Of a stretch of 64,000 bases of DNA, positions 27,684-36,057 are shown in pieces. Position 1 is the stretch's first letter. Each line of letters starts with the position of its first letter. The position numbers and the translations under genes are program-made. Under the pieces are notes generated by a model. The model had not been told where the DNA came from. It did not search any database and saw only the letters and a list, made by a program, of their open reading frames with translations. The DNA is from Dysgonomonas sp. UBA7710 (lineage in GTDB: Bacteria > Bacteroidota > Bacteroidia > Bacteroidales > Dysgonomonadaceae): NCBI RefSeq assembly GCF_002482385.1, contig NZ_DLFW01000046.1, positions 1-64,000 on the forward strand. The letters run 5' to 3'.

Positions 27684-28646
27684 ATGAATAAAATATATAT
27701 TTTAGCGCTGTTCTGCATATTATCACTTTCAATATCGGCACAACTACTGGTTACTGAAGAATCCGTAGTCTTAAAAACGGGTACAGGAGATATTTATGGA
27801 ACATTAAAAGTCCCTGTGAACAATAAACCAATCCCGGTGGCCCTGATTATTGCCGGTTCCGGCCCGACAGACCGAAACGGAAATCAGCCTCAGATGAAGA
27901 ATAATTCATTGAAAATGTTATCGGACGGATTATTTTACAATAAGATAGCAACGCTTTGTTTTGATAAACGGGGTATTGCAGAAAGTAAGGCTGCCGGAAA
28001 AAATGAAGCGGATCTGCGTTTCGATGATTATGTAAATGATGTACGCAGTTGGATTGATCTTCTGGCTAAGGATAAACGATTTTCGGAGATTGTCATAATC
28101 GGGCATAGTGAAGGCTCGCTGATAGGGATGATTGCTGCACAGGATAATAAGAAAGTCTCCAAATACATATCTGTAGCAGGAGTAGGGGAGCCGGCAGCAA
28201 ATATACTGAAGGAGCAGTTGGGTAAACAAATGGCTGCGCAGCCGCAGGTAGCAAGGGATATGATATTTTCATATATAGACAAATTAGATAAAGGCGAAAC
28301 CATCACAGATGTTCCCGCCTCGCTCAATATGTTGTTCCGTCCAAGCGTACAACCTTATATGATTTCCTGGTTTAAGTATAATCCGCAGGAAGAAATTTCT
28401 AAGTTGACGATTCCTGTTCTCTTATTGCAAGGTACAACAGATATTCAGGTAACAGTAAGGCAAGCCGGACTACTGGCCGGTGCAAACAAAAAAGCAAAAA
28501 AAATTATCATTGATAAGATGGACCATGTAATGAAAAACAGTGAAACGACAGATCAGCCAACACAGGTAAAAGATTCGTATACAAATGTGGATAAGCAGAT
28601 TATGCCGGAAGTAATAACGGATATAACCGATTTTATTAAAGAATAG
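27684..28646 (+). CDS. Secreted alpha/beta hydrolase
   Basis: A 320-residue serine hydrolase with a signal peptide (MNKIYILALFCILSLSISA). A longer frame reaches back to 27537, but those codons lie inside the membrane-protein gene, so I start at 27684, 12 nt after that gene. Features: oxyanion region IIAGSGPTDRNGN, nucleophile elbow GHSEGS (Ser in context), and the late Asp and His in LLQGTTDIQV and KMDHVM. The family includes Bacteroidetes exported esterases and peptidases (DUF3887/BAAT-like hydrolases); substrate unknown. It is third in the DUF2089 operon. Confidence 0.85.
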   Translation: MNKIYILALFCILSLSISAQLLVTEESVVLKTGTGDIYGTLKVPVNNKPIPVALIIAGSGPTDRNGNQPQMKNNSLKMLSDGLFYNKIATLCFDKRGIAESKAAGKNEADLRFDDYVNDVRSWIDLLAKDKRFSEIVIIGHSEGSLIGMIAAQDNKKVSKYISVAGVGEPAANILKEQLGKQMAAQPQVARDMIFSYIDKLDKGETITDVPASLNMLFRPSVQPYMISWFKYNPQEEISKLTIPVLLLQGTTDIQVTVRQAGLLAGANKKAKKIIIDKMDHVMKNSETTDQPTQVKDSYTNVDKQIMPEVITDITDFIKE

Positions 28647-28675
28647 GAATCTCTCAATATTATGTTCATAATAAA

Positions 28676-28706
28676 TTGTTTATTCTTCAATAATCTTATA
28701 ATTTTG
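28676..28706 (+). promoter_or_regulatory. Promoter of the 122-residue membrane protein gene
   Basis: TTG(T)-N19-TAATTTTG matches the Bacteroidetes consensus; the start codon is 30 nt downstream. Confidence 0.65.
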
Positions 28707-28735
28707 CTATCAGTTACAAGAAGAATCGAACAGAC

Positions 28736-29104
28736 ATGAACGAAAATTACAATAACTATAAGCAGCATACTAATGTAGGGTTCCGTATAATATCCATATT
28801 CACCATATTACTGAGCGGGTATATGATGTGTACATATTTTTACTCGTTTGGGAATGCCACTTTTTTCGAAACAGTATCAAAGCTTCCTACAGGAGATGTG
28901 CCGCTTGCGGAATCCTATTATATGGAAACAGTAAAATATCCGGTCAGGGATTTTATTTATGGCACTTTGTTCTTCGTCACTCTGATCTGGGCAATAGTGT
29001 CGGCAGCGAAAAGAAACGTCAGATCGCTGTCTAAATGCCTTGTTACAACGATAATGATGTGTGTCGGCGTATTCCTTATAAATGAAATATTGATTTATAG
29101 CTGA
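28736..29104 (+). CDS. Small three-helix membrane protein, unknown function
   Basis: A 122-residue protein with three hydrophobic segments (about 18-38, 66-86, 100-120) separated by a soluble loop containing FFETVSKLPTGDVPLAESYY. I do not recognise a family. It has its own good promoter and ends 1 bp before the convergent hemN stop codon, which argues that it is a real gene and not part of the upstream operon. The soluble loop between helices 1 and 2 would be outside the cytoplasm if the N-terminus is cytoplasmic. Confidence 0.6.
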   Translation: MNENYNNYKQHTNVGFRIISIFTILLSGYMMCTYFYSFGNATFFETVSKLPTGDVPLAESYYMETVKYPVRDFIYGTLFFVTLIWAIVSAAKRNVRSLSKCLVTTIMMCVGVFLINEILIYS

Positions 29105-29105
29105 A

Positions 29106-30473
29106 TCAGATAGATCTGGAGTATAGGTTTTCCTTCGTACCTGTCAGTTTGTCGAAAGACGCGGCTACATTGCGGACAAATGGAGCGGCATCGGGAACAA
29201 TACTTATATAATCCTCATTATACTCTATAATCCCATCGGCAGCAAATGCCTGTAATGCCGTTTCGTTATAATTAACCGCAGATTTTATCTTCGCCACAGG
29301 AATATCCAATGTATTGGACAGTTCCGGCCAACTGACTGTATAATTACACATTAGTTGGGAAATAACCTCTCGGGTAATCTGTTCCTCCTCATTCAGTATA
29401 TAGCCTTTTGCAATAGGGAAAATACCCTCGTTTATTTGTCTGATATATGTATTCAGGTCTTTTGTATTCTGGCTGTAGGCAGTCGCCAATTGGCTGATAC
29501 CTGTTATGCCGAATGCGTAAACCTGTCCTGTAGTCCGGCGGGTACAATATCCCTGAAAATTACGGTGCAGTGTTTTCGATTGTTGAGCTGTGAATAATTC
29601 ATCGTCGGGAAGTACGAAGTGGTCGAGTCCGATAGTCTTATATCCGGCATCGGTCAATAGTTTTTTCGCTGTTGAATATAGCTGGCTTTTTATTTCCACC
29701 GATGGTAAACCGACTTTTTCCAGATTCTTTTGCAATTCATTTACCCAAGGTACATGCGCATAGGAGAAAGTAACTATCCTGTCGGGGCGGAGTGCGATGG
29801 CTCTGTTTATGGTTTTTGCGAACGATTGGGGCGTTTGAAGCGGCAGCCCATAGATAAAGTCCATATTCAGCGACACATTCCTATTGCGGAGTATGCGGAC
29901 TACATCTTCCATAGCCATTCTCGGCGCTTTACGGTTCGATGCTTTCAGCACCTCCTCATCAAAGTCCTGTATCCCGAGGCTGATACGGTTAAATCCGGCA
30001 TTAACAAGCTCATTCCAATACACTTCATCGGCATAGCCGGGATGGCATTCAATGGCTATTTCGGGATTTTCTATACAATCGAATTCGGATAATATCAGTT
30101 CATTCAGTTCTTTAAGTACAGATACCGGTTGCGATGTCGGCGTACCTCCGCCGTAATGTATCTGCGATATTTTACGATTGTGGTCGAGTAGGGGGAGTAC
30201 CATTTTAATCTCCTTCTTCAAAGCATTTATATACTTCAGTACGATCTCATTATCTCTTAGTAACTGTGAGTTACACCCGCAATAGAAGCACATATGATAA
30301 CAAAACGGAATATGGATATACACAGAAATATGCCGTGGATTTTCCTTATTCGATTCTACAACAATCTGACGGAATTTTTCGGACGTAAACGATTCGTTGA
30401 AGAAGTTTGCAGGCGGATAGCTCGTATATCGCGGTACGGGTATGCTGTATTTATTCAGTAATTCTTGTTTCAT
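29106..30473 (-). CDS. hemN: Oxygen-independent coproporphyrinogen III oxidase
   Basis: A 455-residue radical-SAM enzyme of the HemN type, converting coproporphyrinogen III to protoporphyrinogen IX without oxygen. The CX3CX2CXC cluster motif HIPFCYHMCFYCGC is at about 53-66, followed by the SAM-binding GGGTPTS. A C-terminal HemN domain (about 350-430) is present. Length matches true HemN and not the shorter HemW. It overlaps the MFS gene by 23 bp, and is the last gene of a TonB-receptor/MFS/HemN operon opposite a protoporphyrinogen-oxidase-like gene. Confidence 0.94.
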   Translation of the reverse strand: MKQELLNKYSIPVPRYTSYPPANFFNESFTSEKFRQIVVESNKENPRHISVYIHIPFCYHMCFYCGCNSQLLRDNEIVLKYINALKKEIKMVLPLLDHNRKISQIHYGGGTPTSQPVSVLKELNELILSEFDCIENPEIAIECHPGYADEVYWNELVNAGFNRISLGIQDFDEEVLKASNRKAPRMAMEDVVRILRNRNVSLNMDFIYGLPLQTPQSFAKTINRAIALRPDRIVTFSYAHVPWVNELQKNLEKVGLPSVEIKSQLYSTAKKLLTDAGYKTIGLDHFVLPDDELFTAQQSKTLHRNFQGYCTRRTTGQVYAFGITGISQLATAYSQNTKDLNTYIRQINEGIFPIAKGYILNEEEQITREVISQLMCNYTVSWPELSNTLDIPVAKIKSAVNYNETALQAFAADGIIEYNEDYISIVPDAAPFVRNVAASFDKLTGTKENLYSRSI

Positions 30474-31695
30474 CTTTTTCCTTCGGTGCTTTTAATTTGA
30501 ATGCAAAGAGTATGAATGTAAGAGAAATGGCTGCAATACACATTTCTACTACAAACAAACCTTTATAAGTAATCATTGCGGCTATCTTCCCCGAACTGAC
30601 ACCCATAACGATGCCGCTAAGGTGTGTGATAACCGTTTGTATAGTAAAATCCGTGCCTTCATATCCCTTGCGTACACAGTCCATAGCAGTGGTATATACC
30701 ACAATGACAGACAGGCCGTAGCTTCCCCATAACAAGGAGATCCCCAGATGTAGTGTCGCTATATTGACAGGCAGCACAGTTACCAGCAGACAGAAATATA
30801 TAGTGGTAATCAACGTAAATACGGCAAATATAAGACGTGCGGCGTGTCTTCCTATCTTACGCACGATAAAACCGCCCCCGAACGACGCTAGGCATCCGAT
30901 AGAAGTACCTACAATACCCGACATGACGCCGATTTCTTTCATATCATACCCATAGTCCACAAGCATGGGCTTCAACATGGCTAAAATACCTATCAGCCCG
31001 GCATAATAAAGGAACAGGAAAATGATTTGTTTCGATATCCCTTTCTGCTTGAAAAATCCCAGTATATCATTTGCCGTAGCTTTTTCGGCTTGTTTTTCTT
31101 TTATGATTTCATGTCCCCTGTTACCCTTGAAGAAAAAGAGGGGGATAAGTGCTATGATGACAAACAGGGCGAGAAAAGGTAGGAGGTTGCCCCATCCGAA
31201 TTTGTGGTAAAGCAGCAGTAAAAATCCGCCGCCGACCATTGCCCCGGCAAAGCTACCCATCGACTGCATGCTGTTAGCCAAGCTCTTATCTTTTTTGCTG
31301 AATGATAGTACGGCCAATGAATCGGTTGCTATATCCTGTGTGGCGGATGCGACGAATGATAGTATAACAAGGCCTATTATCAGGTAAGGAGTAGTTTTGA
31401 AATCGAGGAACGAAACAGCAAGGATAATACTTGCATAGATAAGCTCGGACGAGAATATCCAGCGCTTAAAGTCGTTCAGCTTATAGGTTGAGCGGTCTAC
31501 CATCGGCGACCACAGGAATTTGAGTATCCAGGGCAGTTTGAGCAACTGAAGCAGACCTATTGTCTCCAGGGAGAAATTCTGTTGCCGCATAATAACAGGA
31601 AGCACCGTAGAGAAAAAGCTCATCGGGATCGACTGTGCAATATACAGGCAAAAAAATGTAAATAAGTGTCCCCCTTTTTGATAGTTTAGCTTCAT
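30451..31695 (-). CDS. MFS transporter, AmpG/PAT-like
   Basis: A 414-residue 12-helix permease. N-terminal sequence (FFCLYIAQSIPMSFFSTVLPVIMRQ) and PWILKFLWSPMVDR, with a SATQDIATDSLAV motif, resemble the AmpG/PAT branch of the major facilitator superfamily. That branch usually carries muropeptides, but the context (TonB receptor upstream by 9 bp, hemN overlapping downstream) suggests transport of a tetrapyrrole or its precursor here. The start codon region is clear of the receptor stop. The substrate call is inference. Confidence 0.85.
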   Translation of the reverse strand: MKLNYQKGGHLFTFFCLYIAQSIPMSFFSTVLPVIMRQQNFSLETIGLLQLLKLPWILKFLWSPMVDRSTYKLNDFKRWIFSSELIYASIILAVSFLDFKTTPYLIIGLVILSFVASATQDIATDSLAVLSFSKKDKSLANSMQSMGSFAGAMVGGGFLLLLYHKFGWGNLLPFLALFVIIALIPLFFFKGNRGHEIIKEKQAEKATANDILGFFKQKGISKQIIFLFLYYAGLIGILAMLKPMLVDYGYDMKEIGVMSGIVGTSIGCLASFGGGFIVRKIGRHAARLIFAVFTLITTIYFCLLVTVLPVNIATLHLGISLLWGSYGLSVIVVYTTAMDCVRKGYEGTDFTIQTVITHLSGIVMGVSSGKIAAMITYKGLFVVEMCIAAISLTFILFAFKLKAPKEKDETRITE

Positions 31696-31704
31696 CCCGA
31701 TAGT

Positions 31705-33813
31705 TTAAAATTTTAGGTTCATATTTACACCGCAGGTAAACGGCCTGCCTCTTTGCACATAATGTTGACTCGATGTGGAGAAGTAATAAGAATTATATTT
31801 TTCCCCTCCAATATTTTTCGACCACAAATCTATGGAAAAATCTTTCTTCACAAAAGAAACTTTGCCATTGAATATACCATAATAATCCTGTGATATATCA
31901 TTCTTGTCGGTCCAGTATAATTTGCCTGCTCCTATATACTGAGCGTTCAATACGATATTATCCAGCCATTTCCGGTTTATGCCGAATGTATAGTTCGCAG
32001 ATATGGAAACTGTATTCTGCGGTACCATCGGCAGGTAATTATCATCGTATGTAGTTGTTACCCCGGTAGCGGCATTATAGTCCTTATAGTCTTTATACTT
32101 TGCATTTGTATAACCATATCCCAGCTGGAAACTAAGATTTCTTACAGGGTTCACCTGTGCTGATAATTCAACTCCTTTGCTGGCCGATTTGCCTGCATTC
32201 TTGATTATAAAGCCTTTTCCACTGGTCTTTGTCTGTGATATCTGCTGGTTTTCCCAGTTGATATAGAACAAACTCAAGTCGAGGAATAAAAGATTATTGA
32301 AAAATCCGGAGCGTGAACCAATCTCGTAACTCCAGCTATATTCGGGGTTGAATATCAGGTCTTCTTCCTTTTCGGCTGTATTGTTAAAGCCACCTGTCTT
32401 ATATCCTTTGGTTACTGAAAAGTAAGCCAATCCGTCTTGTTTGAAAGTATATTGGATAGCCGCTTTCGGAGTCAATTGCGAGAAAGAATTCTTGTCGGTA
32501 ATGGATTCACCCGCCTTTGTCAACGGGGTACCTACCATAGTAGATTTAGTTTTCTCCCGGTCGTAACGAACGCCCAATACGAGGGATAAGCCGGGTGTTA
32601 TAATATCGTTAATCGTAGACTGATGATAGGCTGCAAATCCATCGGTCGGATTTTTTGCACTTTGTATTGTATGTGCTCCTGTTAAAAGATTATTGACATC
32701 ATTTGTCTGAAAATAACTCTGGTGAAAACCAAACAGGCCGAACTGCCATACATAGCGGCTGTCGTCTTTCAATGACCCGATATTAAATTCCTGTGAGTAC
32801 ATCTGTTGACGCTGATAGAAATCTACGTAATAGGAATCCTTCGGCGTAAAGTCCTGATCCAGTCCCTGCTTGCCGTCATAAAACTGAAAAGACGATTGAG
32901 AACTAAGTTTAAACTGGTCGGTTATATACTCTATATTCAATCCGTTTGTAGACATATTCCGGCGGTAATAGCTACGGGCATTGTAATTCACCTCGTCTAT
33001 TTCGCCTGTGTCCTTGTGCAATACCCTGTAAGGATAGCCATCCTGGTCGGAATATTCATATGCCGTTACCAGATGCATCAGCAATTGGGGCTGCACACGC
33101 CAACTGATACGTGCACGGGTAGAGACCGCATCTATGGGGTCGGCTTTCTTACCGGTTGTCGTATTTTTGAAGTATCCTCCCGAATGGAGGTAGTTTCCCG
33201 ATATGGCATAACCTACTTTGTTATCCACATTGCCGTAATGAGACAAGCCTGTTTGATAATTGTTATAATTTCCTGCTGTCAGATTCAGGTTTGTACCCTT
33301 GTATTTAAATGGCGATTTGGTGAAAACATTGATTATCCCTCCCATCGTATTACGGCCATAGATAGTACCTTGTGACCCCCGCAATACTTCAATGCGGTCG
33401 ATGTCGTTGATATTAATATCAAATGTGGAACGGTCGAAATACGGTACGCCATCCACATAAAGCCCTACAGACGGTGCATTACGGTGTGAGCCTATTCCCC
33501 TGATGTAAGCCGGTGATGTCATTTTGGAACCATAGTCGGGAATAAACAGGTTTGGAACGATAGAAGTAATTTCCTTTATATTTATGATATTGAAATCCTT
33601 CACTTCCTTGCCTGTCAGCAATGAGGCGGATACAGGCTGCAAAAAGAGGTTGTTGTTCTGCTTGAATGATTCTATGACAACTTCTTTTGCTGTAAATTTC
33701 ATCTTCACAGAATCGTTCTCGCCCTGTATGTCTTCTGCTTTTACATATGAGTAAGTGGCTGTAAATAAAAATATTAATAAGATAATATTTTTGATGTCCG
33801 GTCTCTTTTTCAA
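31705..33813 (-). CDS. TonB-dependent outer membrane receptor, likely for a porphyrin or iron complex
   Basis: A 702-residue receptor with a signal peptide (about 1-27), a plug domain (motifs YIRGIGSHRNAPSVGLYVDG and IEVLRGSQGTIYGRNTMGG) and a 22-strand barrel ending in aromatic F (NMNLKF). It is not a SusC-type protein: there is no carboxypeptidase-like N-terminal domain and no SusD partner. It heads the operon with the MFS and hemN genes, which points to uptake of haem, coproporphyrin or a related compound. A -7-like element, minus TAAATTTG at 33843-33850, may be its promoter. Confidence 0.9.
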   Translation of the reverse strand: MKKRPDIKNIILLIFLFTATYSYVKAEDIQGENDSVKMKFTAKEVVIESFKQNNNLFLQPVSASLLTGKEVKDFNIINIKEITSIVPNLFIPDYGSKMTSPAYIRGIGSHRNAPSVGLYVDGVPYFDRSTFDININDIDRIEVLRGSQGTIYGRNTMGGIINVFTKSPFKYKGTNLNLTAGNYNNYQTGLSHYGNVDNKVGYAISGNYLHSGGYFKNTTTGKKADPIDAVSTRARISWRVQPQLLMHLVTAYEYSDQDGYPYRVLHKDTGEIDEVNYNARSYYRRNMSTNGLNIEYITDQFKLSSQSSFQFYDGKQGLDQDFTPKDSYYVDFYQRQQMYSQEFNIGSLKDDSRYVWQFGLFGFHQSYFQTNDVNNLLTGAHTIQSAKNPTDGFAAYHQSTINDIITPGLSLVLGVRYDREKTKSTMVGTPLTKAGESITDKNSFSQLTPKAAIQYTFKQDGLAYFSVTKGYKTGGFNNTAEKEEDLIFNPEYSWSYEIGSRSGFFNNLLFLDLSLFYINWENQQISQTKTSGKGFIIKNAGKSASKGVELSAQVNPVRNLSFQLGYGYTNAKYKDYKDYNAATGVTTTYDDNYLPMVPQNTVSISANYTFGINRKWLDNIVLNAQYIGAGKLYWTDKNDISQDYYGIFNGKVSFVKKDFSIDLWSKNIGGEKYNSYYFSTSSQHYVQRGRPFTCGVNMNLKF

Positions 33814-34068
33814 GGTGCTTTGGTTGTATTTTAGTTGATATGCAAATTTAAGTAAAAGCCTTAATAAAAGTCAATCACTAGATGTAGTGATATTTTTAAT
33901 TAATTTATAGATTAAAGATAGTGGGAGAGAGTGTTTTTAAGTGTAATATTTATTACTATATGATAAGAAAGTAGAAAAAGTTTATCTATGTAATTGGAGC
34001 TGATAACCTTTAGCTGTTAGCTGATAGCTCTTTGAAAGATTGATTAGCATATTAGCAAATGTTTTAAA

Positions 34069-34160
34069 CTAAAAGTGAAAAGTGAAAAATTAAAAGTGAA
34101 AGAAAATGAAAAACTAAAAATTAAGAGTGAAAAATATTTATCACTTATCACTTTTAGTTC
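34069..34160. repeat. Purine/pyrimidine inverted repeat
   Basis: AACTAAAAGTGAAAAGTGA on the left pairs with TCACTTATCACTTTTAGTT on the right (34142-34160) with few mismatches, around about 50 nt of A/G-rich sequence. Confidence 0.6.
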
Positions 34161-34249
34161 CTCGTTTAAAAACATTCTTCACTTTTCATTCTTCGTTTTT
34201 CGTTTAAAAATATTTTTCGTTCTTCGTTTTTCATTTTTCGTTAAAAACA

Positions 34250-34352
34250 TTGGCACATCGGCATATTGGCTAATTAGCACATTAGTTTTCTGTTACTTCT
34301 GTTACTTTTTAACTATATATTGCAAACTAATGTTAATTTAAAAAGAGGTTGG
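34250..34352 (+). repeat. Extended GTTACTT repeat, copy C
   Basis: A TTGGCACATCGGCA leader, TTGGCTAATTAGCACATTAG, TTTTC, two GTTACTT units, TTTTTAACTATATAT, then a diverged palindrome half and an AAAAAGAGG tail. The leader and core are shared with 61535-61643. Confidence 0.75.
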
Positions 34353-34394
34353 AAAGAATTACTGTCAACAGCTAACTGATGACTGTTAACTGAT

Positions 34395-34402
34395 TATCTT
34401 TG
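34395..34402 (+). promoter_or_regulatory. -7 element before the PPO-like gene
   Basis: TATCTTTG matches TAnnTTTG 30 nt before the start codon; the -33 is poor. Confidence 0.45.
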
Positions 34403-34431
34403 TCATTTGTGTTAATATTAAAAGGAAATGT

Positions 34432-35637
34432 ATGAGTGAAACAATGTATGACTGTATTGTGATAGGAGGGGGGATAAGTGGAATATCTTTTGCTCATTAC
34501 ATGCATATGGCAGGCAAAAAGGTATTGATTATAGAAAAAGATGATAATACGGGAGGGCAGGTGCAAAGTCTGTTTTCGGAAAAATACCCTGATTATTGGA
34601 GAGAGTTTGGAGCGCATACATGTTACAATTCTTATACCCGTTTATTATCGATTGTAAAAGATATCGAATCTACGGATTTAATCAGGCCGTTGGGTAAAGC
34701 GAGTTATGTGACATATGCCCGGGGGCAGATAAAAAAAATGTTTGCGGAAATGTCTCTCCCGTCTCTTATCCTGAATGGGCCGAAAATGTTCTTTATATCG
34801 AAGAAGGATAAAACCGTGAAAGAGTATTTTAGTAAGATTGTAGGCTTGTCTAACTATAATAGATTGTTCTCAAGACTTTTCAGAGCCGTCATTTCACAAA
34901 GTGCGGATGATTATCCCACCGAATTGTTTCTGAAGCGCAGGAAAGACAGATATAAAGAATTTCCACGGAAATATACTTTTAATAAAGGCTTATCGTCATT
35001 CCTGCATTCCATAATAGAAAAAGATAACCTGCAAATTGAAAAATCATGCGAGGTATTGGATATTCAGCGTAATAGTGACGGATATAGGATAATCACTTTG
35101 GAAGGTAAAACATTTAATACCTCTCACATAGCAATAGCCACAGATCCCCAGACTGCATCACGGCTGATTAAGGATATAGAGGCGCCCTTATCGGTATTAC
35201 TGGCATCGATACCTTTATTTCAGACCGAATCATTGAATGTCATAGTGCCGAAGGATAAGCCGGGAATACAGGATGTGGCAGGAATAATACCTGTTTCGGA
35301 TGACTTTCATTCTGCGGTATCCCGCGATCTGGTCGAAGATGAAAAGTTAAGGAGTTTTACATTCCACTTCGAAAAGGGAGAGAAAGATGAAGATGAAAAG
35401 TTTGATATAATATGCAGAGTGCTGAATATTTCGCGCGAAGATATACTGGAATGGAAAATAATAAGACATATACTGCCTTCATTACGCATGCCGCATCTGA
35501 ATATGGCGGAACAAGTAGCTAAAGCGAAGCTATCAGATACAATTTATCTGCTTGGTAACTATTTTTACGGACTCTCTTTAGAAGACTGTGTTCATCGCTC
35601 GTTCGACGAGTCCGGAAGATATTGTGCAATTCATTGA
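34432..35637 (+). CDS. Protoporphyrinogen-oxidase-like (HemG/HemY-type) FAD enzyme
   Basis: A 401-residue flavoprotein: the N-terminal FAD fingerprint DCIVIGGGISGISFAHYM (residues 6-23) with the acidic residue in LIIEKDDNTGG, an amine-oxidase-like middle, and the C-terminal FAD-contact segment IYLLGNYFYGLSLEDCVHRS. This is the layout of HemY/PPO proteins, which oxidise protoporphyrinogen IX to protoporphyrin IX. It is divergent from the TonB-receptor/MFS/hemN operon, so HemN product could pass to it. Other FAD-dependent oxidoreductases share the fold, so the exact reaction is inferred from context. A terminator hairpin follows at 35673-35709. Confidence 0.75.
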   Translation: MSETMYDCIVIGGGISGISFAHYMHMAGKKVLIIEKDDNTGGQVQSLFSEKYPDYWREFGAHTCYNSYTRLLSIVKDIESTDLIRPLGKASYVTYARGQIKKMFAEMSLPSLILNGPKMFFISKKDKTVKEYFSKIVGLSNYNRLFSRLFRAVISQSADDYPTELFLKRRKDRYKEFPRKYTFNKGLSSFLHSIIEKDNLQIEKSCEVLDIQRNSDGYRIITLEGKTFNTSHIAIATDPQTASRLIKDIEAPLSVLLASIPLFQTESLNVIVPKDKPGIQDVAGIIPVSDDFHSAVSRDLVEDEKLRSFTFHFEKGEKDEDEKFDIICRVLNISREDILEWKIIRHILPSLRMPHLNMAEQVAKAKLSDTIYLLGNYFYGLSLEDCVHRSFDESGRYCAIH

Positions 35638-35672
35638 TTAGCATATTATTAAGTTATAAAGATCACGGAATA

Positions 35673-35709
35673 AAAAAAGACCGTCTGAATATTTCAAACG
35701 GTCTTTTTT
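35673..35709 (+). terminator. Terminator of the PPO-like gene, perhaps bidirectional
   Basis: AAAAAAGACCGT and ACGGTCTTTTTT form a stem around a mostly paired loop. On the other strand it follows the 3' end of tRNA-Thr directly and has a U-run there too. Confidence 0.88.
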
Positions 35710-35710
35710 G

Positions 35711-35784
35711 AGCCTCTTGTTGGATTCGAACCAACGACCCCGAGATTACAAATCACGTGCTCTGGCCAACTGAGCTAAAGAGGC
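35711..35784 (-). tRNA. tRNA-Thr (UGU)
   Basis: Minus strand: acceptor GCCTCTT/AAGAGGC, D-arm GCTC-GAGC, anticodon loop TTTGTAA (anticodon UGU), T-arm GTTGG-TTCGAAT-CCAAC, discriminator U. The anticodon stem (CGTGA/TCTCG) has one apparent U-U mismatch. CCA is not encoded. It begins 4 nt after the SRP RNA, so both are processed from one transcript. Confidence 0.93.
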
Positions 35785-35788
35785 AAGT

Positions 35789-35884
35789 GGGTAAGCTGAC
35801 TATATCGCGTCGCTACAACCGACGGCCCTTGCTGCGATCAAACCCTGGGGGATTAATCGGGAGCTGACCGTATAGGACTTACCC
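35789..35884 (-). ncRNA. ffs: Bacterial small SRP RNA (4.5S-like)
   Basis: A 96-nt RNA on the minus strand. GGGTAAG at the 5' end pairs with CTTACCC at the 3' end. The apical region carries GGTCAGCTCCC, then CCCCCAGGG and GCAGCAAGGGCC, the conserved internal-loop and tip arrangement of the Bacteroidetes SRP RNA that binds Ffh. The predicted start site of an exact promoter (35889-35919) falls at its 5' end. No protein frame crosses it. Identification rests on motif recognition, not on a covariance model. Confidence 0.8.
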
Positions 35885-35888
35885 GCGA

Positions 35889-35919
35889 CAAAAGTAGATA
35901 AATTTTTCATATTCACAAA
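35889..35919 (-). promoter_or_regulatory. Promoter of the SRP RNA/tRNA-Thr unit
   Basis: Minus strand TTTG-N19-TACTTTTG, exact consensus and spacing; transcription would start about where the SRP RNA 5' end is drawn. Confidence 0.85.
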
Positions 35920-36057
35920 ATGTGAATTCGATTTTTTCCTTTGATTTCCTTTTACTACATTTGTATTGGAAGTCTTTTCCAGAAAAAGAAGTTAGATATC
36001 AGTGACTTATAAATTGACATTTTATACGAAAAAATATTAAGAAAAAAACAAAATAAC

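Larger units (their letters stand above)
33814..34431. other. 618-bp intergenic region between divergent tetrapyrrole genes
   Basis: No gene. It contains a purine-rich stretch and its inverted pyrimidine-rich counterpart (34069-34160), further CGTTTTTC-type low-complexity sequence, an extended copy of the GTTACTT repeat (34250-34352), and promoter elements at 33843 (minus) and 34395 (plus). An open frame across the A/G-rich part encodes only KSEKLKVK-like low complexity and is not supported. Confidence 0.6.

Noticed and set aside
34075..34341. 88-codon frame beginning MKSEKLKVKENEK
   Set aside because: A translation of A/G-rich low-complexity repeat DNA and then of the GTTACTT repeat; not a protein gene.
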